DNA of 64,000 bases from Mycoplasmopsis columbina (GCF_900660685.1 NZ_LR215041.1:310001-374000); one strand, 5' to 3'. Positions 34,143 through 42,855 are shown, counted from the first letter of the stretch. A program made the numbers and translations. Notes: generated by a model from the letters alone, not told the origin.

Positions 34143-35883
34143 AATTAGCTTTTTTGTTGTGTAACATGGTAATAAATTCTTCTAATGATAAAGTAGTTGT
34201 CTCATTTTTACCATATTCACGATATGAAACTGTTTTATCATTAGTTTCATTAGCACCTAAAATCACTTGATATTTAACTTTTGAAGTTTGAGCATCACGA
34301 ATTTTCTTGTTTAATCTCTCATCACGATCATCTAATTTAACTCTAAAGTTGTGATCAAATAATTTATTTGTCACTTCTTGTGCATAAGCAAGATTTTCTT
34401 CATTATTAACAGGAATAACACTGATTTGTTTTGGCGCTAATCAGAAAGGTAAAATACCTTTAGTTTGTTCCAATAAAATAGCAACAAATCTTTCATAAGT
34501 ACCAATTAAACCACGGTGAATCATCACTGGACGTTTTTCTTGACCATCTTTATCAGTGTAGTGAATATCAAAGTTTTTTGGTTGTAAGAAATCTAGTTGA
34601 ATGGTTGAAACTGTCACTTCATGTCCAAGTGCTGTGTGAATTTGTATATCAATTTTTGGTCCATAAAAAGCAGCTTCACCTTCAACAATTTCATATTTAA
34701 CTTGCATGTCATCTAAAGCTTTTTTAAGCATTCTTTCGGCTGAATCTCACATTTGATCATCATTGAAATATTTATCTTTTTCATTTTTATCTCTTAATGA
34801 AAGTGAAATGTAACTAATTTCAATTTTAAAAATAGTAAGTATTTCTTGAATCAATTGATACATTAATTTAATTTCACTTTCAATTTGGTCTTCTCTAACA
34901 AAAAGATGACCTTCAGTTAAGAGCATTCCCCTTACTCTTTCAAGTCCTGTTAGTGCACCTGATTTTTCATAACGATAAAGTTGGCTTTGTTCTGAATATC
35001 TAATTGGCAAATCACGATATGATCTTTTTTCCATTCCATAGCAGATAATGTGGTGTGGACAGGTCATTGGGCGCGGAATTAATCTTTCTTTTTCAACTAC
35101 CATTGGTGCGAACATATCTTCTTTATAGTGATTTAAGTGCCCACTAATTTTATAAAGTTCTTCATTTCCAAAGTGCGGAGTAAGCACTTCTGTAAAACCA
35201 TATTTACGATCAAGTTTTAAAACTAAATTACGTATTTCATTATGAATATACATTCCATTTTCTAATCAAATTGGTAATCCTTGACCAGTTAAATTATCGA
35301 AAGCAAAGATTTTCTGTTCTTTTCCAATTTTTCTATGATCTCTTTCTTTACGTTCCGCAAGAATAGTTAAGTAATTATCTAATTCTTCCTTGTTGTATCA
35401 TGAAGTACCATAAATTCTAGTTAGTTGAATATTATCGCTATTTCCTCTTCAGTATGCTCCTGCAAGTGAAAGCAATTTAAAATGTTTAATTTTTTTAGTA
35501 TCTTCAGTATGATTACCAGCACAAAGATCTTTGAAAACAATTTCTTTGTTCAAAGGATCTTGCAATGCATAAAAAGTAATTTCTTTTCCTTGCGCTTTTA
35601 GTTCATCATAAAGCTCTTGTTTATAAGGCTTATTGGTAAAATCGTATTCACTTTCAGGAATTTGAATAGTAACCAAATTTCTTGAAGCTAATTTTTTCAT
35701 TAGCTTTTCGATTTTATTTAATTCTTCTACACTTAAAGGTGTTGGAAATTCAAAATCATAGTAAAAACCTTCATCGGTAGCTGGTCCAAAACCTAATTTG
35801 ACACCAGGATAAAGTATTTCTACAGCTGCACCTAACAAGTGACTTGTAGTATGGTTTAATTGTTTATCAGCATTAATTTTCAT
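34135..35883 (-). CDS. thrS: Threonyl-tRNA synthetase (no TGS domain)
   Basis: The 582-residue class II synthetase begins directly in the second additional (editing) domain: [17 protein letters not shown], with the HxxxH motif, then the Cys/His pair in LCAGNHTED. The catalytic core has [31 protein letters not shown] and [14 protein letters not shown], and the C-terminal anticodon-binding domain follows. It charges tRNA-Thr in the cytoplasm. The N-terminal TGS domain found in most bacterial ThrRS is missing; ATG 35883 lies 9 bases after the trpS stop, leaving no room for it. Confidence 0.95.
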
Positions 35884-35892
35884 GTTTAATCC

Positions 35893-36891
35893 TTAGTTAA
35901 ATCCCATTTTAGTTTTTAATTCTTGAACAATTGGAGCACAAATTGCTTTTGCTTTTAGAGCTCCCGCTTTAACAACTTGATCTACAAGTTGTTTTGCTTT
36001 TTCATAATTAGTTTGAATTTTTACTAATTCATCTTTAACGCTTTGTGCTACAGCACTTTTAAAAATAGCATAATTTGCATCTTTAAATTTTGCTTCAGCT
36101 TCTTCAAGCGTCAGATCATTTAGTGCCGCGTAAATATGAAGTAAGTTTAAAATACCAGGTTTATTTTCGTCAATATAAACTTTGTTTTCAGAATCAGTAA
36201 CAGCTTTTAAAATCTTTTTGTAAGCTACTTCTGGATCATCATGCAAGTAAATCGTGGCTTTTGTGCTTTTTTCACTCTTTGACATTTTGCTAAGAGGATC
36301 TGTTAATGATTTAATTCTGGCTCCAACTGGAGGTACAATACCTTGTGGAATTTTGAAATTAGTTTTGTAATTTTTATTTAGTCTCTCCCCAATAGTTCTA
36401 GTCAATTCTAAATGTTGTCTTTGATCTTCACCTACAGGAACAACATCAGCATTATAAATTAAAATATCAGCAGCCATTAAAACTGGATACATTAGAAGTC
36501 CAACAGGAATTTTTTCTGTACCATTATCTTGTTTAATTACTTTTTGAGCTTTGTCTTTAAACTGCGTCATACGATTTAATTCGCCAATTGAAACTTCGCT
36601 TGTCATCAATCATTGCGCTTCTGCATGTTCGACAATATCACTTTGAAAAAAAATTGTTGATTTAGCTGGATCTAAACCACATGCTAAATACATAGCTACA
36701 ATTTCATATCTTGCTTTATAAAGCTCCTTTGGATCTACTGAACCCGTTGTTAAAGCATGTAAGTCAGCTACAAAAAAGTAAGCATCATATTTTTCTTGTA
36801 ATTTAACAAAGTTTTTTAAGGCTCCAATGTAGTTACCTAAAGTTAAATCACCAGTTGGTTTAATTCCGCTAATTAATCTTTGTTTTGCCAT
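35893..36891 (-). CDS. trpS: Tryptophanyl-tRNA synthetase
   Basis: The 332-residue class I enzyme carries the HIGH-type motif PTGDLTLGNYIG at 12-23 and KMSKS near residue 203, with the Trp-site segments YFFVADLHALT, VPVGEDQRQHLELTR and a nearby KIPQGIVPPVG. Its length is typical. In this genome the enzyme charges the tRNA that decodes UGG and presumably also UGA. It is the first gene of the trpS-thrS-membrane protein unit and contains a TGA-Trp itself, right after HAEAQ. Confidence 0.95.
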
Positions 36892-36974
36892 AATAAATTC
36901 CTTAACTAAGTATATTTATAAATATAAGTATATATATTTTAGTTAAATTTAAAATTTACTTTTTTACTTTTTTA

Positions 36975-37053
36975 AAGTCTGCTAATTTGAAGTAATAAAA
37001 AGTCTGCTAATTTGAAGTAATAAAAAGTCTGCTAATTTGAAGTAATAAAAAGT
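36975..37053 (+). repeat. Three perfect 25-bp tandem repeats at a promoter
   Basis: Units at 36975, 37000 and 37025 are identical, begin AAGTCTGC and end AATAAA. A four-base partial copy leads straight into TATAAT at 37054. It lies in the divergent region between trpS and the nucleotidyltransferase gene. Confidence 0.95.
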
Positions 37054-37059
37054 TATAAT
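37054..37059 (+). promoter_or_regulatory. -10 box of nucleotidyltransferase operon
   Basis: TATAAT ends 8 bases before ATG 37068, with no Shine-Dalgarno sequence, so the mRNA is probably leaderless. The tandem repeats abut it on the upstream side. Confidence 0.65.
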
Positions 37060-37067
37060 TAAGCATT

Positions 37068-37829
37068 ATGAAAATACCGCAGTTAATTATTAAACTTTTA
37101 AAAGAAATAAAAAATGAATTTTCAAACTATGAAATGGTATATAAGCCTTCAGGTTCAAATAAATTGCAAATTGATTATCATATTATGAATGCATACAGAT
37201 TTCAAAGCGATATAGATTTAATGTTAATTTTAAATTTTGACAAAGTTTCGAAAGATTTTTTAATTTCAACCTATAAAAAAGTACTTAACGAAATTTATGA
37301 TTTAGTTTTTAAATATCAAAACGAATTTGATAGTGTAAAAAAATATCCTGGTATGATAAGAGTCAAATATAAACAAAGAATTTATGATTTAGCTCTTATT
37401 TATATGAAAAATGGTAAAAATTACACAATTGACAATATGTTTGATACCTTGAAAGAATCAGAAAATGATCAATTAGTTAATAAAGTAAAAAAAGAAATCA
37501 AAAAATACAAATTTTTAAAAGAAACACTAATTTTTATTAAAACGCTTTCATCTTTATATAGAGTTTATGATTACCGTTTACCTAAAGGTATATTCTTAAC
37601 ATTATTGATTTTAGAAGTTTATCAAGATGAAAAAAATCTTGAATGAACAATTTATAAAACTATTGAAAAATTGTATAAATTATTGATAAAAAATCTTGAT
37701 ACAGAAAAAATTATTCTTCAAAATGTAATAATGAAAATTAAATTTACGCAACTTGAAAGAAAAGCGTTTGCGTCTATTTTAAAGAACTTTATGGAACAAA
37801 AGAAAGTTACAAATATTTATGACAAATAA
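37068..37829 (+). CDS. Nucleotidyltransferase-fold protein (possible CD-NTase-like)
   Basis: The 253-residue protein has a polymerase-beta-type nucleotidyltransferase core: PSGSNK around residue 29, SDIDLMLIL around residue 49 with the two metal-binding Asp, and a third acidic position in RIYDLALIY near residue 108. The spacing of GS to DxD, and a helical C-terminal half, are like cGAS/DncV or OAS-like enzymes, but the overall match is loose and other nucleotidyltransferases remain possible. Substrate and product unknown. The next gene, a P-loop kinase, overlaps its end by 11 bases. Confidence 0.65.
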
Positions 37830-38388
37830 AGAAATTAAAATTATTTTTCTTGGTGGAATGAGTGAATCTGGTAAATCAACTGCTGGAGTTTATTTTCAAA
37901 GCACGCTAAATTATGAGAGATTGAAAATTATAAAAATTGAAAAAGAACTAATGGATTATTTTCAAATTGATTATACTGGTAATAAAGAAAATTTTTCTAA
38001 TGCATTAGAAAAGCTTTATCAACAAGATGGTATATATAAACTTTTTCTTGAAAAGATCTTAAATTATTCAAATGGAAAAAATGTAACATTAGAATCATTA
38101 TATAGTTCTGAAATTTTTACTAATATATCTAATTTACATAGTCGAACGTATTGTTTTTATTTTGAAACCAATAAAAATTTAAGAATGTTAAGAGAATTTG
38201 TTAAGATTAATTTAGAAAATCCTATGCCACATTGTCGTTTTGTTAAACATTTCGAAACAAAAGAAAATTTCAAACGTCAACATAATGCACACTTAGTTAA
38301 AGAAGTTGCTACGCATATTATTAACAATGATGATTCAAAAGAAAGTTTTTATTCTAAATTAAAAGATATTGAAAAATCATTAAATTAA
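37819..38388 (+). CDS. P-loop nucleoside/small-molecule kinase-like protein
   Basis: The 189-residue protein has a Walker A motif GGMSESGKST at about 11-20 behind the strand IKIIFL, like the nucleotide kinase and dephospho-CoA kinase fold. A later His/Arg-rich stretch (PMPHCRFVKHFETKENFKRQHN) could form a lid or binding site. A clear Walker B is not seen. It begins 11 bases inside the nucleotidyltransferase gene, so the two are translated from one mRNA and probably act on related substrates. No specific family is recognised. Confidence 0.7.
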   Translation: MTNKEIKIIFLGGMSESGKSTAGVYFQSTLNYERLKIIKIEKELMDYFQIDYTGNKENFSNALEKLYQQDGIYKLFLEKILNYSNGKNVTLESLYSSEIFTNISNLHSRTYCFYFETNKNLRMLREFVKINLENPMPHCRFVKHFETKENFKRQHNAHLVKEVATHIINNDDSKESFYSKLKDIEKSLN

Positions 38389-38442
38389 AAAAATAATATG
38401 TTATTAATTAAAATAGCATAAAATTTAGTTATAAACAATGCA

Positions 38443-38567
38443 TTTTGTTTAATTACTAGAAGAACCAGGATGTCTTAGAACATCTCATGATAGCCAAACC
38501 ATTTAAAAGTGGTTACAGCTGAAAGGGAGAAAAGTCTTATGTTAACAGGGCTTTTCTCTATTTTTTA
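38443..38567 (+). ncRNA. Unassigned structured RNA with terminator
   Basis: No frame is open here, but a chain of hairpins is visible on the + strand: GATGT/ACATC, AACCA/TGGTT, and a final GAGAAAAGTC / GGCTTTTCTC stem followed by TTTTTT. A TATAAA at about 38430 could be its -10 box. It lacks the SRP RNA core and I could not match it to any riboswitch. It may be a small RNA or a leader controlling the next gene. Confidence 0.55.
38529..38567 (+). terminator. Strong Rho-independent terminator
   Basis: A 10-bp GAGAAAAGTC / GGCTTTTCTC stem (one G-U pair) with a T6 run, at the end of the structured RNA. Confidence 0.85.
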
Positions 38568-38624
38568 ATAGAAAAGTTTACTTAAATAAATAGGTAAAGA
38601 TAAATTATTTTAATTAATTTTCTT

Positions 38625-38630
38625 TATAAT
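38625..38630 (+). promoter_or_regulatory. -10 box of EIIB-like gene
   Basis: TATAAT ends 9 bases before ATG 38640 and there is no Shine-Dalgarno sequence: another leaderless candidate. Confidence 0.6.
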
Positions 38631-38639
38631 AGTACTAAT

Positions 38640-39005
38640 ATGAAAGCAAAAGATAAATTATTAATTGGGTTTTATACTGTTATAACTTTAGGTTTATGTT
38701 GAGTATATTGAAAGAAACAAGCCAAGAAAAAATCAATTGAAGAAGTTAAAAATCAAGAACTACCAAAATATATTAATTTAGACGAATTAATCTTATTATT
38801 AGGCGGAAAAGAAAACATTAAAAGTATAAATTCTTCGCTATCGAATTTAAAGTTGGAAATTAATAATCGTTCATTAGTCGAAACTAAAAAACTTAGCGAA
38901 TTAAAATATGTTTCAGGAATAATGGTTGGTGATAAAAAAATTTCACTTGTAGTTGGTGATGATGCCACTGCTATTTCAAAAGAATTAAGTAAAAAAATTA
39001 TCTAA
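38640..39005 (+). CDS. Membrane-anchored PTS EIIB-like protein lacking the active Cys
   Basis: The 121-residue protein has one N-terminal membrane helix at about 7-25, with two TGA-Trp, then a Lys-rich stretch. Residues about 45-121 follow the glucose-type EIIB fold: LGGKENIKSIN, the strand SSLSNLKLEI, the segment VETKKLSELK and then GIMVGDKKISLVVG. In true EIIB the strand after NI carries CxTRLR with the phosphorylated Cys; here that site reads INSSLSNLKL and has no Cys or Arg pair. It therefore cannot pass phosphate in the usual way and may be a structural or sensing relic. Probably transcribed alone and leaderless. Confidence 0.65.
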
Positions 39006-39007
39006 AT

Positions 39008-39045
39008 CAAACTTTTTTGTTATTAGAACAAAAAAGTTTTTTAAA
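39008..39045 (+). terminator. Terminator after EIIB-like gene
   Basis: AAACTTTTTTGTT and AACAAAAAAGTTTTTT form a long stem followed by T residues. Confidence 0.7.
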
Positions 39046-39055
39046 AAAGAAATAT

Positions 39056-39083
39056 AAAAAAAACTAGCACACATGCTAGTTAA
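39056..39083 (-). terminator. Terminator of infC-rpmI-rplT
   Basis: On the minus strand AACTAGCA and TGCTAGTT enclose TGTG, followed by T residues, just after the rplT stop. Confidence 0.8.
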
Positions 39084-39087
39084 TTTA

Positions 39088-39438
39088 TTATTTTGCTGCT
39101 TTAACAATTTCAACTAATTGTGAAAATACTTTAGGTTCGTTAATAGCTAATTCAGAAAGCATTTTACGGTTGATTAAAATGTTTGCTTTTTTCAATCCGT
39201 TAATGAATTGTGAATATGATAAGTTTTCTGCACGAACTGCAGCATTAATACGAGCGATTCATAATTTTCTAAAATTACGTTTTACTTGTTTACGGTCTCT
39301 AAAAGCGTATGTTCATGACTTAACAACTGCTTGTTTAGCAACTTTATAACCGATTGATTTGTGTCCAAAATATCCTTTAGCAAGTTTTAATCATTTTTTA
39401 CGTCTTGCTCTTGTAACTGTTCCGCCTTTTACTCTCAT
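39088..39438 (-). CDS. rplT: 50S ribosomal protein L20
   Basis: The 116-residue protein begins [23 protein letters not shown]... and has [24 protein letters not shown], the hallmark L20 stretch. It binds 23S rRNA early in large-subunit assembly. It is the last gene of the infC-rpmI-rplT operon and in Firmicutes represses that operon by binding the infC leader; a leader of that kind is present here. No TGA interrupts the frame apart from Trp codons. Confidence 0.97.
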
Positions 39439-39501
39439 GTCTAATTTCCTTTTCTAATTTAATTTATTTGAAATAAGTTCTAAGTTGAATAAAAGTGTCA
39501 A

Positions 39502-39690
39502 TTAGAACATTGCTTTAAATCTTTTAAGATCTGAAGCATGCATTAAAGCACGTTTACGTGATTGACGTTTTTGTTTTGTAGTTTTATTTTGGGCTAAGTG
39601 TGAACGGTAAGCTTGCTCACGCATAACTTTTCCAGTTCCGGTTACTTTAATACGTTTTTTAAGAGCGCTTTTTGTCTTCATTTTTGGCAT
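39502..39690 (-). CDS. rpmI: 50S ribosomal protein L35
   Basis: A 62-residue basic protein, [21 protein letters not shown] at the N-terminus, with [22 protein letters not shown] 39690 is chosen because AGGAGGAGC stands 7 bases upstream; the longer in-frame extension to 39723 would run into the ribosome-binding site. It lies between infC and rplT, the usual bacterial order. Confidence 0.97.
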   Translation of the reverse strand: MPKMKTKSALKKRIKVTGTGKVMREQAYRSHLAQNKTTKQKRQSRKRALMHASDLKRFKAMF

Positions 39691-39723
39691 AATTTGCTCC
39701 TCCTGCGAAGTAAAGTGTGACAA

Positions 39724-40365
39724 TTATTCTTCATCAGAATCATCATCAGCTTCAATTTCGACTTTAGCTTCTGTGTTTGTAGTTGATTTATCTACTAAGT
39801 TATTCTCTTTTTTGTATTTAGCAATTTTAACTTTATTAGGTTGCAAATACATGTCTAAGAAACGTTCATTAACTAATGTCGCCTCTTTAGTTATATCTGC
39901 AATATCTTCAAGTGACTGATAAAACTTTTCAAGAGTAGCATGTCCTAATTCTTGACGTGCTAATTCACGACCTCTAAATTTCAAACTAACTTTAATTCTA
40001 TCCCCATCAAGTAAAAATTCTCTAGCTTTTTTACTTTTGACATTTAAATCATGAATTCCAATCATTGGTGTCAATCTAATTTGGCGATTTTGAATAATAG
40101 TTTGTTTTTCTTTAGCCGCTTTTTGTTTTTTCTTACGTTCATATTTGAATTTTCCATAATTCAAAATACGGGCGATTGGTTTTGGTTCAACACTAATTAA
40201 AACTAAATCTAAACGTTGTTCCTTTGCCATTTCGATAGCTTGACGAGTTTCAAGTACACCGATTTTTTCGCCATCTTCCCCAATAACAAACACTTTTTTA
40301 AATGGAATATTTTGATTAATCATGTGTTCGGCTTGAGGTTTTTTACTTTTGCTGTTTGTTTGTAT
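39724..40365 (-). CDS. infC: Translation initiation factor IF-3 with probable non-AUG start
   Basis: IF-3 blocks subunit joining and checks the start codon. The N-domain starts at INQNIPFKKVFVIGEDGEK, the linker and C-domain follow (IRLTPMIGIHDLNVKSKKAREFL, KVSLKFRGRELA), and an acidic tail DDDSDEE ends the protein. An internal ATG at 40323 has no ribosome-binding site. AGGAG lies at 40372-40376, followed in frame by ATT (40368) and ATA (40365), adding 15 or 14 residues. Rare AUU-type starts in infC are known in other bacteria, where IF-3 limits its own synthesis by rejecting them. ATA has the better spacing and is used here; ATT is the alternative. Confidence 0.85.
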   Translation of the reverse strand: MQTNSKSKKPQAEHMINQNIPFKKVFVIGEDGEKIGVLETRQAIEMAKEQRLDLVLISVEPKPIARILNYGKFKYERKKKQKAAKEKQTIIQNRQIRLTPMIGIHDLNVKSKKAREFLLDGDRIKVSLKFRGRELARQELGHATLEKFYQSLEDIADITKEATLVNERFLDMYLQPNKVKIAKYKKENNLVDKSTTNTEAKVEIEADDDSDEE

Positions 40366-40380
40366 AATAAACTCCTAAAT

Positions 40381-40500
40381 AGATAAATGATATAAAAAAG
40401 TAAAAGAGGTCTCAACTCTTTAACTACTATTAAATTAAAGACTTTAATTGTAGCAAGAACCCAAGGCTATGGCCATCAGGTGAGAATTTAATCTACTTTC
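40381..40500 (-). promoter_or_regulatory. infC leader (L20-type autoregulatory region)
   Basis: The minus-strand transcript before infC holds a structured stretch with CCTGATGGCCATAGCC and TTGGGTTCTTGC. A terminator-like AAAGAG / CTCTTT hairpin with a T-rich tail follows just before the infC ribosome-binding site. The position and layout match L20 leaders of Firmicutes, where L20 binding favours early termination. This is an assignment by context and partial pattern. Confidence 0.6.
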
Positions 40501-40506
40501 TGCAAT

Positions 40507-40545
40507 TAAAAAATTGCATACATATTTTAGCACATGTATGCAAAA
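40507..40545 (-). terminator. Terminator after lipoprotein gene
   Basis: TTGCATACAT and ATGTATGCAA on the minus strand form a 10-bp stem followed by TTTTTT. Confidence 0.8.
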
Positions 40546-40576
40546 TTTAATAAATATATTTATTAATATCTAATAC

Positions 40577-41203
40577 TTAATTATTAGTACTAGGTTTTTG
40601 ATAATGATATTGTGCCTTTTGATCTAAGTTAAATTGATAAGCTTGTACAATACTTAACCCTTTAGCTACTTCTGCGGTATATGAAAAATGTGTATGTTGT
40701 GAACCATAGTTAATTACATTCTGTACAGGAATTTCAATTCCTGTAACAGCATATCTATTGATTTCTTTATGATAAATATCAATAATCAAATAAGGCTGAT
40801 TATTGATATCTAAAGTTGATTTATAGACATATTCGTATTTGTCATTTAATTTTTCATCATCGAATTTAAAAATTAACAATTTTCTTGCAATTAAATAATC
40901 TGCTGTAAATTTATCTTGTGTAGCAGGATCTGATGGAATTTGATTCAGTTGGTCTTCAATAATTTCACCTCTGTATCTCAATTGGTTCTCTTGAGCTAAT
41001 GCTTGAATTTGCGTCAATTCATTCTGTAAATCATTTTGATTTGTTGTTAGACTAAAGGCTTTAGCATTAATTGCATCATTTATTTCTTTTTTTACTTGAG
41101 AAAAAGTTATGCCGTTTTTGTTATTATTGCATGATGAAGCAATTAAAGCGATTGAAGGTAAAGTAATTATTGATGTTGTAGTTAATATTTTTTTAATTTT
41201 CAT
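40577..41203 (-). CDS. Lipoprotein of unknown function
   Basis: The 208-residue product has a Lys-rich start, a hydrophobic core and the lipobox LIASSC (Cys near residue 25), so it is a membrane lipoprotein on the cell surface. The mature part begins with a polar Asn-rich linker; a middle region has repeated Gln/Asn helices and the end is more beta-like. No enzymatic motif or family is recognised. It is followed by its own terminator and lies downstream of tmcAL. Confidence 0.8.
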   Translation of the reverse strand: MKIKKILTTTSIITLPSIALIASSCNNNKNGITFSQVKKEINDAINAKAFSLTTNQNDLQNELTQIQALAQENQLRYRGEIIEDQLNQIPSDPATQDKFTADYLIARKLLIFKFDDEKLNDKYEYVYKSTLDINNQPYLIIDIYHKEINRYAVTGIEIPVQNVINYGSQHTHFSYTAEVAKGLSIVQAYQFNLDQKAQYHYQKPSTNN

Positions 41204-41224
41204 GAATTTAACTTTCTACAATTT

Positions 41225-42121
41225 CTATTTTCATTTTTTATTAATAATTCAAGCCATAATTCTTTTAATTCGACTAGCAGTGTAACGTTTAGAAGTACAT
41301 GCTTGAACAAAATCTTGATAGCTTTTTAAGTGTAAGTGTTTTAGAAATAAATTTTCAATTCCTTCAGTTACTAAAGGAATTTTTTTAATTTTATCTAAAT
41401 TTGTTTTTAACATAATTTTTTGAAATTTCTTATAGTATTTATCTATTTTATATACTTTTTTGATTTTTAATGGGGAATAATAAGAAATATCTTCTTTTTT
41501 TTGAATTTTTTCTCTCAAAAAAGTTGCAGAAGCATATTTATCGCTTGTTTCTAATGAATGATAACCAATATTTCGCTGAAGAGTAAAAATTTTAATTTTT
41601 AAACTATTATTAATAATATGTTTTACATATTCAAAACCTAAAATGTCATTAGGTTGAATAAAATTTTTACCTTTTAAATCTAGTAGAGTTTGTGCATATG
41701 CTTTAGGATAGGCCATTTTTTCTTTTTTTAAATAGTATTTAATTTTTTGATCAAACTGAATTTTGTTATTTTTTAAAAAAATAGCAAGATCAATCATTTC
41801 TTGAACATTATTACTTTCGCTACCAAAAACTAACTTATCTATTTTATATTTATAGAGTTTATTAATAGCATTTTTAGCAAAAATATGTGCAGCTTGAACT
41901 CCCTCTTTAAAAGAAAGCTTTAAAACTTTATTGACTCCATATTTTTTAGCAATTTTTTTACGATTCTTAAAAGAAGCAACAATTAATTCACCGCGTTGTG
42001 AAAATTTATTGCTCATTACAACAATGATTTTGTCATTGGGAAAATTTTTTTTGATTCACTCTAATTGTCTGATATGTCCATTGTGAAATGGATTGTATTC
42101 TACCACTATTCCAATTGCCAT
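41225..42121 (-). CDS. tmcAL: tRNA(Met) cytidine acetate ligase TmcAL
   Basis: ATG 42121, behind AGAAAGG, opens a 298-residue frame starting MAIGIVVEYNPFHNGH; the HIGH-like NPFHNGH at 10-16 is the nucleotidyltransferase signature of the YlbM/TmcAL family. Other family marks are FKNRKKIAKKYG, LVFGSESNNV, GFEYVKHI and SATFLREKI. It activates acetate with ATP and attaches it to the wobble cytidine of elongator tRNA-Met. The protein is shorter than the roughly 400-residue Bacillus enzyme. A start at the internal ATG 42016 would lose the catalytic motif. Confidence 0.88.
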
Positions 42122-42176
42122 TTACTACCTTTCTAATTAATCATATAAAAAATGTATGTTTTTATAAAAAATTCAT

Positions 42177-42182
42177 TATAAT
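42177..42182 (+). promoter_or_regulatory. -10 box of tRNA-Leu
   Basis: TATAAT ends 12 bases before the mature tRNA. Confidence 0.6.
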
Positions 42183-42194
42183 AATTTAACAAAT

Positions 42195-42278
42195 GCCCGG
42201 ATGGTGAAATGGTAGACACCGTAGACTCAAAATCTACTGCTGAAAGGCGTGCAGGTTCAAGTCCTGTTCCGGGTACCA
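42195..42278 (+). tRNA. tRNA-Leu(CAA)
   Basis: The cloverleaf is complete: acceptor GCCCGGA against TCCGGGT, anticodon stem GTAGA/TCTAC with loop CTCAAAA giving anticodon CAA for UUG codons, a long class II variable arm, T-loop GTTCAAG and an encoded CCA end. Confidence 0.95.
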
Positions 42279-42306
42279 AATGTTTATAACATCATTAAAA
42301 TTAAAA

Positions 42307-42337
42307 AAATATGCTTAAAACAAGCATATTTTTTTAA
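42307..42337. terminator. Bidirectional terminator between tRNA-Leu and msrC
   Basis: AAATATGCTT and AAGCATATTT enclose AAAAC with A and T runs on both sides, serving converging transcripts. Confidence 0.8.
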
Positions 42338-42356
42338 TTTTCCAAAAGATATTTAT

Positions 42357-42794
42357 TTAAAGTAAATTAGTCAATTTTTCTTCTAAAATTTTAGCAATTA
42401 TTAATAACTGTTTTTGAGTCTTTTTGTCAAATCTTTTTTCTATTGGTGCATCAATATCTAAGACTCCAAATAATTTGCCTTTAACAATTAAAGGAATAAC
42501 CATTTCACTTTTTGAATTTTCATCACAAGCAATATGATCTGGAAAAGTGTGAACATTATCAACAACAACAGGTTCTTTTGTTCTTGCGGCATAACCGCAA
42601 ACACCACGATTAAACAATATTTCTGTGCAGGCAATTTTTCCTTGAAAAGCATGCAAATAGAGTTTTTCATCTTCATTAATATAAAATCCAGCTCAATTTA
42701 AATTTTCAAAATGTTGAAAAATAAATGCTGAAGTATTGGCTAAAGTTGTATAGATTTTAGTGTCATTTTCAATTAAATTTTTATATATTTGCAT
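42357..42794 (-). CDS. msrC: Free methionine-R-sulfoxide reductase (GAF domain)
   Basis: The 145-residue GAF-domain protein keeps the three cysteines of the family: Cys56, Cys66 in RGVCGYAA, and Cys90 in HIACDENSKSEMVIPL. Their spacing of 10 and 24 equals that of the E. coli enzyme. It reduces free methionine-R-sulfoxide in the cytoplasm, using thiols recycled by thioredoxin, and so repairs oxidised methionine. ATG 42794 gives the full-length domain; one TGA-Trp lies in LNWAGFY. Confidence 0.92.
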
Positions 42795-42855
42795 TTTACT
42801 TCCCCTACTAATACATGTAAATTATTTTACATTTTAAAAAAACAAAAATGAATTT

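Noticed and set aside
36975-37053. Possible CRISPR array
   Set aside because: The copies are immediately adjacent with no spacers, and no cas-like gene lies nearby. They are a simple tandem repeat at a promoter.
38443-38567. SRP (4.5S) RNA
   Set aside because: ACCAGG and AGCC occur, but the diagnostic GGTCAGG...GGAA..AGCAGCC core of helix 8 is missing, so I left it unassigned.
39691-39723. Longer rpmI starting at 39723
   Set aside because: The extension would be coded by the ribosome-binding site region, and L35 proteins begin MPKxKT.
41249-42016. TmcAL starting at ATG 42016
   Set aside because: This would remove the essential NPFHNGH motif; an upstream in-frame ATG at 42121 with AGAAAGG restores it.
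42819-42836. Terminator after the frame-broken giant gene
   Set aside because: A small ATGTAAA/TTTACAT stem is present but no T run follows on the minus strand.
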